DNA of 18,448 bases from Methylococcaceae bacterium (GCA_005779525.1 SXIZ01000107.1:1-18448); one strand, 5' to 3'. Numbered from the stretch's first letter, positions 7,854-15,896 are shown. Notes: generated by a model not told the origin, from the sequence alone. Translations and numbers: made by a program.

Positions 7854-7914
7854 GTGGATACGGTCTATTGATTAAGGCTGATTACGTGGTGATCGTGCAA
7901 AATGGAGAGTCATC

Positions 7915-8469
7915 TTATTTTGCATTATGACTTGGCATTAGTTCATCGGTTTTGCTGGTGTGAATGATTAGCCCTTCCATATTGAGCGGTAGATTATTCA
8001 CCACTAATATTTCGCCCAACTCACACATCGCTTTGCGATAGACCTTACGTTTAAAGTACACCACATCGTTTAACGGTTCCCAATAGTCAACCCAGCGCCA
8101 ATCATCAAATTCGGGTTTATTGACGCAATCAAAGCGTACTTTGGAATCGTCGGTCAATAATTGCAATATAAACCAAATTTGTTTTTGCCCTATGCATAAC
8201 GGATAAGAGTTTTTGCGTAAATATCGATCAGGTAATTTATACCTTAACCAATAACGGGTACGCCCTAACACTTTCACATGTTCCGGTTGTAGGCCTGTTT
8301 CTTCCCAAAGTTCACGGTACATGGCGGCTTCTGGGTCTTCATCGTAATTAATTCCACCTTGCGGAAATTGCCAGGAATTTGCGCCCTTACGCTTTGCCCA
8401 AAATACACTGCCCTCGTTATTGCAAAGGATGATGCCGACATTCGGCCTATATCCTTTCGAGTCTATCAT
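7915..8469 (-). CDS. rppH: RppH, RNA pyrophosphohydrolase (Nudix)
   Basis: A 184-residue Nudix enzyme that removes pyrophosphate from the 5' triphosphate of mRNA and so starts RNase E-dependent decay. The opening MIDSKGYRPNVGIILCN is the RppH signature. The Nudix box occupies residues 38-60, with Gly38, Glu44, Arg52-Glu53 and Glu56-Glu57 all kept (RELWEETGL). WRWVDYWEPLNDVVYFKR near the C-terminus is also family-typical. I use the ATG at 8469 because homologues begin there; the frame stays open to 8562 but the added residues look non-coding. The ribosome site is weak. It is divergent from an HAD phosphatase; from memory pseudomonads also keep rppH next to an HAD gene. Confidence 0.95.
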   Translation of the reverse strand: MIDSKGYRPNVGIILCNNEGSVFWAKRKGANSWQFPQGGINYDEDPEAAMYRELWEETGLQPEHVKVLGRTRYWLRYKLPDRYLRKNSYPLCIGQKQIWFILQLLTDDSKVRFDCVNKPEFDDWRWVDYWEPLNDVVYFKRKVYRKAMCELGEILVVNNLPLNMEGLIIHTSKTDELMPSHNAK

Positions 8470-8634
8470 GCTAAAACCTATCGTTAAGCTAACGTTGACT
8501 TTTAAGCGAATTGCTACGAAACCATTAATACACTCTGGCCGAGCCAATAACTCACTAGCCATCTGTGGCGTATTAAAAATTTGTCGGTAGAACCGAAAAT
8601 ATCAGCGTCGCACCGCGAAATCGACGTTAACTTG

Positions 8635-8640
8635 TATAAT
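8635..8640 (+). promoter_or_regulatory. Possible -10 element for the HAD gene
   Basis: A perfect TATAAT lies 83 bases before the chosen start of the HAD gene, in the 253-base gap shared with the divergent rppH. No good -35 is seen at 16-18 bases spacing, so the call is tentative. Confidence 0.3.
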
Positions 8641-8722
8641 TAAAATAATAGCGTCATTGTTCCATAAATACACAATAGATGCCATAGCACTTTATCTTTT
8701 AATTTTTTTGATGGACGTAAAC

Positions 8723-9421
8723 GTGAGCCTAGCGATTTTTGATTTAGATAATACCCTGATTGCGAATGATAGTGATTATTTATGGGGGCAGTTTTTGGTA
8801 GACCAAGGGATAGTCGATCCGGTGTATTATGCGGCGGCGAACGCTAAATTTTATGAAGATTATCAACAGGGTATTTTGGATATCACGGAATTTTTGCATT
8901 TTTCACTGAAGCCTTTGGCGCAACATGATAGTGCACAAATGCATCAATGGCGGGCGCAATTTATCGCAGAAGTGATAACCCCCCTAATGCTACCAGCCGC
9001 CCGGGAATTAATTGCCATGCATCGAGCGCGGGGAGATACGTTAATGATTATCACTGCAACCAATCGCTTTATTACTGGCCCCATTGCTGAGTTGTATGGG
9101 ATTGAACATTTACTCGCCACCACCCCAGAAATGCTGAATAATCAATATACGGGAAAATTTTTAGGCATTCCGTGTTTTCAAGCGGGTAAAGTAAAATTAT
9201 TGGAACAGTGGTTGGAAGAACATCCTGAGGCATCGTTACGTGGCAGTTGGTTTTATAGCGATTCACATAATGATTTGCCGTTGTTACAACAAGTTGAGCA
9301 TCCGGTTGCGGTTGACCCCGATCAAACTTTACGCGAACATGCACTGCAAGCACAATGGTCAATTATTAGTTTGCGCTCCAGTCATTGTCCGCCAGAGCAT
9401 ATCAAAGCAATCCAGGGCTGA
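8723..9421 (+). CDS. HAD-IB family phosphatase (SerB/CicA-like)
   Basis: A 232-residue haloacid-dehalogenase-type hydrolase of subfamily IB. Motif I is FDLDNTLI (nucleophile Asp7 and Asp9), motif II lies in MIITATNRF, the conserved Lys is in CFQAGKVKLLEQ, and motif IV is YSDSHNDLPLL with the two magnesium-binding Asp. These proteins dephosphorylate small phosphate esters; some of this subfamily act on phosphoserine or histidinol phosphate, but the substrate here cannot be told. The start is uncertain: GTG at 8723 gives the usual N-terminus (VSLAIFDLDNTL) and has ATGGA just upstream, ATG at 8711 adds four residues, and ATG at 8657 adds an unlikely hydrophobic leader. It faces the convergent GGDEF/EAL gene 86 bases away. 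Confidence 0.88.
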   Translation: MSLAIFDLDNTLIANDSDYLWGQFLVDQGIVDPVYYAAANAKFYEDYQQGILDITEFLHFSLKPLAQHDSAQMHQWRAQFIAEVITPLMLPAARELIAMHRARGDTLMIITATNRFITGPIAELYGIEHLLATTPEMLNNQYTGKFLGIPCFQAGKVKLLEQWLEEHPEASLRGSWFYSDSHNDLPLLQQVEHPVAVDPDQTLREHALQAQWSIISLRSSHCPPEHIKAIQG

Positions 9422-9507
9422 GTTTTGGCGCGGTAAGCAGAGCGTGCAAATGCGGAAACTAAGATTTTAACGGGGTTATTTCTGCAGTTAAGCTTATTTA
9501 CTTAAGT

Positions 9508-12500
9508 CTAGTGCTCATACAAAAACTTGTTTTTACCTAAGAGTGTCTCAAGTTCGTTCGCAGGTACTGGCTTACTAAACAAATACCCTTGACCAAAATC
9601 ACAACTGGCTGCGGCGAGCAGTTGGCGCTGCTCTTCGGTTTCTATGCCTTCTGCTATCACCATAATACCCAGTTTATGTGCCATCACAATCATCGCTTCG
9701 CATAAGGCCATATCGCCGGAGTTGGGCGCTAAACTGCGGACAAATGACTGATCTATTTTAATAAAATCGATGTCGAATTTTTTTAGATAAGCCAGCGATG
9801 AGTAACCTGTGCCGAAATCATCCAAAGACACAGCAATCCCGGCATCTCGGTAATCGATTAATGTTTTAGAAGTTACGTCCGAGGCATCTAAAAGTAAACC
9901 TTCGGTGATTTCGATTACCACGTTATCACCTTTTAAACCCAATGATTCTAGGTATTTAGTCCAGTCATAGGATTTATTGGATTTTGTATGAAATTGCACG
10001 GGCGATTTGTTAACGCTAATTTGGAAGCTTCGGTTGCCTATCTCATGCATTTTTTTGGCTTGTTGCGCGGCTTTTTTAAATACCCAATCACCTATTTCAT
10101 GGATTAAGCCAATTTCTTCCGCTATGGGTATAAATTGTGCGGGACTGATATTGCCTTTTAAGGGATGTTGCCAACGGATCAAGGCTTCGGTTTTATTAAT
10201 TTCACCCGTTCTTAAATCGACAATTGGTTGATAATGCAACTGAAATTGATTTTGGGCCAGAGCAATCCGTAAATCCTGGGCCATATTTAAACGATACTGT
10301 GCAGCGTCTTGCATTGATGTCGTGAAATACCGAAAACAATTGCGCCCAGCACCTTTCGCGGCATACATTGCCTGATCTGCATTTTTAATCAGTTGCCCGA
10401 GTTCATCAGCATCACTGGGATAAAGGGTAATTCCGATACTGGCAGAGACGAAACGTTGTTCGCCACCCAACAGAAATGGTTCGGATAAACGAGACAAGAT
10501 GTTGCGGGCAATGCGTTCAACAATTTGTGAACCCACAGTGTTGCATGCAATATCCAAGTTACTGAGAATTAGTGTAAATTCGTCGCCACCTAGACGTGAA
10601 ACAGTATCCGTCGAGCGTACGCAATCTTTCAGACGTTGTGATGCTACCATGAGTAATTGATCCCCTTGTGCATGGCCCAAGGTATCATTAATCTCTTTAA
10701 AGCGGTCTAAATCCAGAAAAAATAAAGCAAATCCGCGCTCGTTACGTTGTGATTTATTGATTTCTTGCTCTAAACGATCAAAAAACATTTGTCGATTGGG
10801 TAGCCCGGTGAGGGTGTCAAAGTTGGCTTGTTGCCAAATTTGATGCTCCGATAATTTTTTATCGGTAATGTCTATTGCTAGACCATCCCAAATTGTTTGA
10901 CCTTCGACACGTTTAGGTCGCGCATGCAACTGTATCCAGCGCAACTTTTCCTGGGTGTTACGTAAGGGCAGTTCCATAGAAAAATCGCTTAAGGCAATTG
11001 CGCTTAGGCGCTCTGCTTCTTGATAGGACGCCCAATAATCAGGATCAATTTGTTGCTGCAGTAGTTTGGGGTTATCCAACACTTCTTCAACGGATAAGCC
11101 ATGGACATTTTCTACACCAGCACTGATAAACTGAAAGCGAATTTGTTTATTATCTGTGATTGCATATTGGTAGATATAGCCGTTAGGCAAATTATTGCCT
11201 AATGAACGGATACGCTCTTCTTTATCTGCAAGTTGTTCTTCAAATAACTTACGTTCAGTGACATCACGACTCACGCCAACTAAGCCGAGTAACTTGCCTT
11301 CGGCAGAATAAAAAGGAGATTGTACGGTGTCTAACAAAATGCGTTGACCGTTGGGATAAGTAACCCAATCTTCATTACGAATCGATTGATTGATCTCAAG
11401 GATTTTTAAATCGTTATGACGCATAAGCTCAGCCATCTTGTGCTCAAAAAATTCAAAATCTGTCAGACCGATATGTGCTTCCTCAGCTCGCCCGGTAAAC
11501 TGAGCAAAAGCTTTATTGCAACCTAAATATTTTCCGTGGGTATCTTTGTAAAAAATTAAATCGGGTACGGCATTAATTAAGGCTTTTAATAGTGCGCGTT
11601 CATTAAATAGGGTTTCTCGTAACGTATATTCTTCGGTAACATCGCGAAACACTAAAACTACGCCATAGGTGATTCCCCGACGTGTACGAATCGGAGCGAC
11701 AGTATTGGCGATTTGATATTCTGTGTGATCACGAGCGATTAGTAGGGTGGGACTGCTAATGACTGCAATTTTTCCCGTGGCTAATACTTGCTTAACATTG
11801 GTTTCACAGGTTTGGCGGGTCGAGGCGTCAATGATATTAAACACCTTTTCTAAAGGTTGACCCGAGGCTTCTTTCAAATTCCAAGCCGTCAGTTTTTGCG
11901 CAATTTCATTCATAAAGGTAATACAACCTTGCGTGTCGGTCGCAATTACACCATCGCCAATCGAATAGAGCGTTACCGCAAAGCGTTCTTTATTTTCCTC
12001 CAATTGATGAATCGCAAGTGCTAATTCTTTACTTAAGCGGTTCAAAGCATCGCCTAATGTCGCTAGTTCACCTTTTCCGGTTAATTGCGACAATACCGTA
12101 TACTCACCTGCGGCAAATCGGGAGACTACAGCCTGTAGATGCCGGAGTGGTCGATTTATCCAATGTGAAATAACCGACTCTAAAATGACAATTAAAACCA
12201 AACCCACAGCCCAAATAGGGTAGAGAGAAGTCAGTAATAACGCCCAACTGGCTGATTTAGCGTGCGCGAGATCGTAATCTAGGACGAGCACGCCAATTCT
12301 ATTTGAGCGGATTTGTCCGGGTTCTAATGCCAACATCACTGGCTGATAACCTAAAATGCGTTGATGGTCTGAAGACAATTCAATTTGGGAGTTAATTTCA
12401 AGTTGCACTCTCTGGAATTTTGAAGCATTAAAATTGGAAGTCACTTCTTGAAAAGGGCGTCCCACCCATTCTAAACGGGTGGCATTGATGACGATGCCAT

Positions 12501-12780
12501 CGTCACTTAACAATACAATGCTGTTGATGTTAGGGTCCACACCGTAACCTGCTATTTCTTCAGCGATTAAGCTGGTTTCTTGATGTCGGATAAATGTTTC
12601 TATACGTAATTCACTATTGGCTAACATGCGTCGAACATCTTCTAATGATCGGTCATGGAGTTCCGATTGCATCAGTTGATATTGATAAAACATAGAAAAT
12701 AGTAAAAGTAAGCCAAAACTTGTGATTACCAGTAATGGCAAAGCGCGGTTTAGACTAACGGTAGATATTTTTTTGGTCAT
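9508..12780 (-). CDS. Membrane GGDEF-EAL protein with HAMP and three PAS domains
   Basis: A 1090-residue sensor enzyme that should make and/or break cyclic di-GMP. Order: transmembrane helix (about 13-33), periplasmic domain (34-178), second helix (179-203), HAMP (about 204-260), three PAS domains (about 265-385, 395-512, 525-642), GGDEF (about 650-818) and EAL (about 830-1080). The cyclase site is intact: GGDEF at 731-735 with the inhibitory RxxD site (Arg722, Asp725) five residues before it. The phosphodiesterase site also looks intact: EAL 865-867, Asn924, Glu957, DDFGTGYSSL from Asp987, Lys1008, Glu1044 and QGY from Gln1064. So both activities are possible, with the sensory input choosing between them. 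Its ATG overlaps the stop of the upstream binding-protein gene (ATGA), so the two are coupled. Confidence 0.95.
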   Translation of the reverse strand: MTKKISTVSLNRALPLLVITSFGLLLLFSMFYQYQLMQSELHDRSLEDVRRMLANSELRIETFIRHQETSLIAEEIAGYGVDPNINSIVLLSDDGIVINATRLEWVGRPFQEVTSNFNASKFQRVQLEINSQIELSSDHQRILGYQPVMLALEPGQIRSNRIGVLVLDYDLAHAKSASWALLLTSLYPIWAVGLVLIVILESVISHWINRPLRHLQAVVSRFAAGEYTVLSQLTGKGELATLGDALNRLSKELALAIHQLEENKERFAVTLYSIGDGVIATDTQGCITFMNEIAQKLTAWNLKEASGQPLEKVFNIIDASTRQTCETNVKQVLATGKIAVISSPTLLIARDHTEYQIANTVAPIRTRRGITYGVVLVFRDVTEEYTLRETLFNERALLKALINAVPDLIFYKDTHGKYLGCNKAFAQFTGRAEEAHIGLTDFEFFEHKMAELMRHNDLKILEINQSIRNEDWVTYPNGQRILLDTVQSPFYSAEGKLLGLVGVSRDVTERKLFEEQLADKEERIRSLGNNLPNGYIYQYAITDNKQIRFQFISAGVENVHGLSVEEVLDNPKLLQQQIDPDYWASYQEAERLSAIALSDFSMELPLRNTQEKLRWIQLHARPKRVEGQTIWDGLAIDITDKKLSEHQIWQQANFDTLTGLPNRQMFFDRLEQEINKSQRNERGFALFFLDLDRFKEINDTLGHAQGDQLLMVASQRLKDCVRSTDTVSRLGGDEFTLILSNLDIACNTVGSQIVERIARNILSRLSEPFLLGGEQRFVSASIGITLYPSDADELGQLIKNADQAMYAAKGAGRNCFRYFTTSMQDAAQYRLNMAQDLRIALAQNQFQLHYQPIVDLRTGEINKTEALIRWQHPLKGNISPAQFIPIAEEIGLIHEIGDWVFKKAAQQAKKMHEIGNRSFQISVNKSPVQFHTKSNKSYDWTKYLESLGLKGDNVVIEITEGLLLDASDVTSKTLIDYRDAGIAVSLDDFGTGYSSLAYLKKFDIDFIKIDQSFVRSLAPNSGDMALCEAMIVMAHKLGIMVIAEGIETEEQRQLLAAASCDFGQGYLFSKPVPANELETLLGKNKFLYEH

Positions 12781-13781
12781 TGGTGGGCATTGGATAAAAA
12801 TTTAGCATCACAGAGATTGTCAAAGGTAATTCGGTGTTGTAAGAGGTGATGCTGAAACATTAAATGCGCAAGCTCATGTGCCGTTTTTTGCAAAGCAGGA
12901 TTAGTACCGGATAACCATTCTAGATTTTCTTCCAAATTAGGTTGCTTGATTAGTTTAAATTGTGGCAGGATTTTATCGGCTTCTGTAGACAAGCGTCCCG
13001 CCATGCGCTTCGAGGCATCAGTGGGATTTTCGGAAAGATATTTCAGCGCAGCAAAATGCCCTGCAATCAAAGTCTTTAGGGCGACTTCATGCTGGTCGAG
13101 CACTTCAGTGCGTACGATTAAAACATCCATAATGCGTCCAGGAATTTGAGCGCTATCAAATAAAACCTGACCACCTAAATTAATAATTTCAGTTCGCACG
13201 GGGTCAAAAGTAACTACGGCATCTACTTCATTTTTCTTCCAGGCCAACAGGTGCTCATTCACCCGTAAGGGTACAATTTTGACTTCATTGATATCGATAC
13301 CTGCATGGTCGAGCGCCGCATCAAACACAATCGTACTGGTTGCCGTATTTTCAAATCCAATTTTTTTATTGCGTAAATCCGCTAAATTTTTAATGCCGGG
13401 TTTGGTTACTAAAGCATCGGCACCATTTGAGATATCAATGACTAAGACGATTTTGACGTTGAAATTATGATCTTGAATTTGACTCAGAGTTTCATCTAAG
13501 GTTAAAGCGGTAGCATCAATTGTTCCATTGCGAATTGCATGTAGCTTTTGACTGGTTGAGGTCATTTCTACCAAGCGAATTGGGGCATTTTCGTAGTATC
13601 CCAAACTACGTGCGAGGTAAAAGCTTTCGTAACCCGTCCAAATATCAGTTGCTACCCGTAAGATGGGCTTTGGTTTGATTGACCATGACAAAAAGTAAAA
13701 CAGTACAACCAGTATGAATAGTAAAATTACCAGTCGGAGTATTGAGTAACGCCAATACTGGACTGAAGAATCGTTATGCAT
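12777..13781 (-). CDS. Membrane-anchored periplasmic substrate-binding protein, NMT1/SsuA-like
   Basis: A 334-residue protein with one N-terminal helix (about 15-35, ILRLVILLFILVVLFYFL) and no lipobox, so it is probably anchored rather than released. From residue 40 it matches the type-2 periplasmic binding fold of the NMT1/SsuA/TauA group: ILRVATDIWTGYESFYLARS, then LVEMTSTSQKLHAIRNGTID, LADLRNKKIGFENTATSTIV and AVVTFDPVRTEII. That group binds small organic ligands such as sulfonates or pyrimidines for ABC transporters, but no permease or ATPase gene is near. Instead its stop overlaps the start of the GGDEF-EAL gene, which points to a sensory role: the loaded protein would touch the periplasmic domain of that enzyme. 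The ATG has AAGGGG eight bases upstream. The ligand cannot be inferred. Confidence 0.85.
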   Translation of the reverse strand: MHNDSSVQYWRYSILRLVILLFILVVLFYFLSWSIKPKPILRVATDIWTGYESFYLARSLGYYENAPIRLVEMTSTSQKLHAIRNGTIDATALTLDETLSQIQDHNFNVKIVLVIDISNGADALVTKPGIKNLADLRNKKIGFENTATSTIVFDAALDHAGIDINEVKIVPLRVNEHLLAWKKNEVDAVVTFDPVRTEIINLGGQVLFDSAQIPGRIMDVLIVRTEVLDQHEVALKTLIAGHFAALKYLSENPTDASKRMAGRLSTEADKILPQFKLIKQPNLEENLEWLSGTNPALQKTAHELAHLMFQHHLLQHRITFDNLCDAKFLSNAHQ

Positions 13782-14284
13782 TCATGTCGCCCCTTCACAT
13801 TTTCGATGTGGGTGATAGTGTCAATAGTACATTCCTTAAAACACATTGATTACCCAAGGTTTCATTTAACCTAAAACTAGACAGTAAATGATGGACTTCC
13901 AAAATCTTTGGAGTAGTTATTCAAATAATAAACTGTTGTTTTTTCTAAAGATTCGTTGTACGTAATGCTTGAACGAATCATCATGTAGTTATGAATAAAA
14001 TTTAGGTACTATTTTTATAATCCAGTTTTACTGAAGTTACTGTTAAGCTGTTTAAATACACTGACTATTATCAACAACGCCCGTCCTAAGTGGAACGCAG
14101 GTAAATATCATCTGTAAAATTCTATGCTCACGCTCAGGGTAGGTCACACTGAAATGAATTTATCAGTAGTCAAATACACCCAAAATTTATTTATTTGAAA
14201 GTCTGCAGAATTGGTTGTGAGATTTTGCTGTTTACCAAAAGCAGTATCCGTGGTTTTAATTGGAGTATATTTAAGTTAGATTTT

Positions 14285-14314
14285 TTTACAATTCCCCCAG
14301 ATGGGGGGTATAAA
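14285..14314 (+). promoter_or_regulatory. Sigma-70-type promoter for ychJ-ykgJ
   Basis: TTTACA (14285-14290) and TATAAA (14309-14314), each five of six to consensus, are separated by 18 bases and preceded by a T-run. The spacer contains CCCCC-AGAT-GGGGG (14294-14298/14303-14307), a palindrome placed where a repressor or activator could bind. Transcription would start near 14321, giving a leader of about 200 bases. Confidence 0.55.
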
Positions 14315-14443
14315 TGCCAGAATTGCAGAATTATTTCAATTTTATGCCTAGCTTTTAATCTGAGCCTGCTTGATTTAGACGCAATCATTGATCGGCAGAC
14401 TGAAATCTGGCTTAAAATGTTCAGCTTAAATGGCATCTTTGTA

Positions 14444-14497
14444 GCTAGAGCCTTTGGGGCAGCTAGCAATAATCGCCTGCATTTTTTAACGATTATT
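14444..14497 (+). promoter_or_regulatory. Two adjoining hairpins in the ychJ leader
   Basis: GCTAG/CTAGC (14444-14448/14463-14467) encloses a GCC/GGC stem (14450-14452/14458-14460). Directly next, AATAATCG (14468-14475) pairs with CGATTATT (14490-14497), followed by more Ts to 14500. The pair ends about 13 bases before the ribosome site AGGAG (14510-14514), so it could affect translation or act as an attenuator. Confidence 0.35.
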
Positions 14498-14521
14498 TTT
14501 TATTTACTTAGGAGACTGGAT

Positions 14522-15010
14522 ATGACTCTCTGCCCGTGTGGTTCTAAATTGGAATTATCGGAATGTTGCGCTCCAATTTTAGCGGGAACGCCTGCCCCAA
14601 CTGCGGAAGCATTAATGCGCTCCAGATATACGGCATTTGTACTGCGCCAGCTTGACCATGTGGAGCGCACGCATGCGCCTGAAGTGCGTGACGATTTTAA
14701 TCGTGCAGAAGCTGAGCGTTTGGCAGAAGAATGCGTCTGGAAAAGCCTAGAAATTCGCAGAGCAGTGGAAACAGATGATACTGCAGAAGTGGAATTTGCG
14801 ATTAAATTTCGCCGCGAGCAGCAGGATATGATACAAACTGAACTTGCTAGTTTTCGCCGTGAAAATGGCGAATGGCTTTATGTCAGTGGCGAGTTAAATC
14901 CGGTGATGCCTACTCGACATGTGGCTAAAGTTGGGCGTAACGATCCGTGCCCTTGTGGCTCAGGTAAAAAAGCCAAAAAATGTTGTGGGACTACGCAACT
15001 TTTGGATTAA
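14522..15010 (+). CDS. ychJ: YchJ-family protein (UPF0225) with SEC-C metal-binding motif
   Basis: A 162-residue protein matching the YchJ family in length (152 in E. coli) and layout. The N-terminus is cysteine-rich (CPCGSKLELSECC), the middle is the PTAEALMRSRYTAFVLRQ block that marks the family, and the C-terminus is a SEC-C zinc motif (DPCPCGSGKKAKKCCG) like that of SecA. The molecular role of YchJ is not established; the motifs suggest zinc binding and perhaps contact with SecB-like or translation factors. I use the ATG at 14522, which has AGGAG seven bases upstream. The ykgJ-like gene follows after three bases, so they form one unit. Confidence 0.92.
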   Translation: MTLCPCGSKLELSECCAPILAGTPAPTAEALMRSRYTAFVLRQLDHVERTHAPEVRDDFNRAEAERLAEECVWKSLEIRRAVETDDTAEVEFAIKFRREQQDMIQTELASFRRENGEWLYVSGELNPVMPTRHVAKVGRNDPCPCGSGKKAKKCCGTTQLLD

Positions 15011-15013
15011 AGC

Positions 15014-15775
15014 ATGACGCATCGTTTTTTGTGTACGGCTTGTGGTAAATGTTGTTATGGACAAATTCCGCTGACCGTTCAAGATGCATGGGTTCACGCT
15101 AAGCGATTTCCTTTGGCGATGGTTTGGAGCCCGGTGCGCGAAGGCAGTAAAGATTTTAATAGTGTTGCTCGCTTTGGTACAGTTGTCGCTATGCCAAAAG
15201 CCAAAAATTTAGCAGTCTTGATTGTGCCGACTGCGTATTTACCGCCAACTTTTGCCTGCCCAGAATTAACAGCGGATAATTTATGCGCAATTCAGCTACA
15301 AAAACCAGCGCGTTGTCGCACTATGCCGTTTTATCCTTATCGCGAAGAACAGTTTCAGGCCGAATTATTAGCGCCACGTCCAGGCTGGTTATGTGATATC
15401 AGTGCAGCTGCGCCCATCGTGTTTGCAGATAAGCAGATTGTAGAACGTGATGATTTTGAGTTTGAACTGCAAGCCCTGCAGGAGCAACATGCCATTATCT
15501 TGCGTTATGCCGAGTATATGTTTAAGTACACGCCACAATTGCGAGAAAGTTTAGCTAAAGTTGCAGCCAAGCCTAAAGCTGGACAGGTGGTTACCAGTTT
15601 GTCATCTTTTTTGACTGCAATTCGACACCCCGATACAAAAAGCATAGCAGCGCAGCAATTACCGCTGTTGCAACATTACGCTGATCAAACTGCAGGTCAG
15701 TCAGATTTGCATGATTTTCATCGTAATTATCTGCAGTGGGTGAAAGAAATGCGATTTTTAGTTGATCGTGTATAG
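15014..15775 (+). CDS. YkgJ-family cysteine-cluster protein (UPF0153)
   Basis: A 253-residue protein with the YkgJ/UPF0153 cysteine pattern: CTACGKCCYG at residues 8-17, then CPELTADNLCAI, then KPARCRTMPFYP. These cysteines are thought to bind zinc or an iron-sulfur cluster; the function is not known. The roughly 120 residues after the cluster are helical and unlike the short E. coli YkgJ, so this is a longer member. It is three bases downstream of ychJ and so probably co-transcribed with it. Both partners are cysteine-rich metal-binding proteins, and erpA lies next on the same strand under its own promoter. Confidence 0.85.
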   Translation: MTHRFLCTACGKCCYGQIPLTVQDAWVHAKRFPLAMVWSPVREGSKDFNSVARFGTVVAMPKAKNLAVLIVPTAYLPPTFACPELTADNLCAIQLQKPARCRTMPFYPYREEQFQAELLAPRPGWLCDISAAAPIVFADKQIVERDDFEFELQALQEQHAIILRYAEYMFKYTPQLRESLAKVAAKPKAGQVVTSLSSFLTAIRHPDTKSIAAQQLPLLQHYADQTAGQSDLHDFHRNYLQWVKEMRFLVDRV

Positions 15776-15829
15776 ATGGAACGAGCAAAGTACCCCTGAG
15801 TGAAATTAATGTGCGTAAACTTAGAGGCT

Positions 15830-15854
15830 ATTCTTGACTAATTCACTAGGTAAA
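15830..15854 (+). promoter_or_regulatory. IscR type-1-like operator at the erpA promoter
   Basis: Compared with the E. coli type-1 IscR consensus as I remember it (25 bases, half-sites around GACT and AGTC), 19 of 25 positions fit. The left half, ATTCTTGACTAATTC, is nearly perfect; the right half is degraded. It overlaps the -35 element, as expected for repression. In E. coli erpA is one of the genes repressed by cluster-loaded IscR. Confidence 0.5.
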
Positions 15855-15862
15855 GACATAAT
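15834..15862 (+). promoter_or_regulatory. Sigma-70 promoter of erpA
   Basis: TTGACT (15834-15839) and CATAAT (15857-15862), each five of six to consensus, are spaced by the ideal 17 bases. Start of transcription would be near 15869, about 28 bases before the erpA ATG. Confidence 0.72.
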
Positions 15863-15896
15863 CTGGTTTTAAGTAATATTTTAGAATTTTATTAAT

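Larger units (their letters stand above)
7450..7914. other. Gene-free stretch between the metalloprotease and rppH
   Basis: I find no convincing protein gene here. An open frame at 7566-7781 (+, 71 codons) has no ribosome site and no recognisable features, so I do not call it. The leftmost part should carry the promoter of the metalloprotease (a TATAAT reads leftwards at 7477-7472, without a good -35). The right part holds a perfect rightward TATAAT at 7767-7772 and a strong hairpin at 7817-7842, listed separately. Confidence 0.6.
13782..14521. other. Non-coding region between the divergent binding-protein and ychJ genes
   Basis: Seven hundred and forty bases, mostly AT-rich, with no believable gene. 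A frame open from 14195 into ychJ has no ribosome site and an atypical composition. Visible structure: an 8-bp inverted repeat GATTCGTT/AACGAATC (13950-13957/13972-13979), TCCAAA/TTTGGA (13898-13903/13907-13912), CACAT/ATGTG just upstream of the binding-protein gene, and the ychJ promoter and leader listed separately. A tRNA or known riboswitch is not apparent. Confidence 0.6.

Noticed and set aside
8657..8722. Longer start of the HAD phosphatase giving a hydrophobic leader
   Set aside because: Family members begin directly at the LAIFDLDNT motif, and a cytosolic HAD enzyme with this partial leader is unlikely; no ribosome site precedes the ATG.
9072..9362. Minus-strand open frame inside the HAD gene
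   Set aside because: It lies wholly inside a well-supported gene and its product has no recognisable features.
12777..13781. Normal ABC-transporter uptake component
   Set aside because: No permease or ATPase gene is adjacent, it lacks a lipobox, and it is coupled to a c-di-GMP enzyme, so a sensory role is more likely. It is not excluded that it serves a transporter encoded elsewhere.
14195..14521. N-terminal extension of YchJ or a separate small gene
   Set aside because: YchJ proteins start at the CPCG motif, the ATG at 14522 has AGGAG in the right place, and the extension has odd composition and spans the promoter and hairpins.
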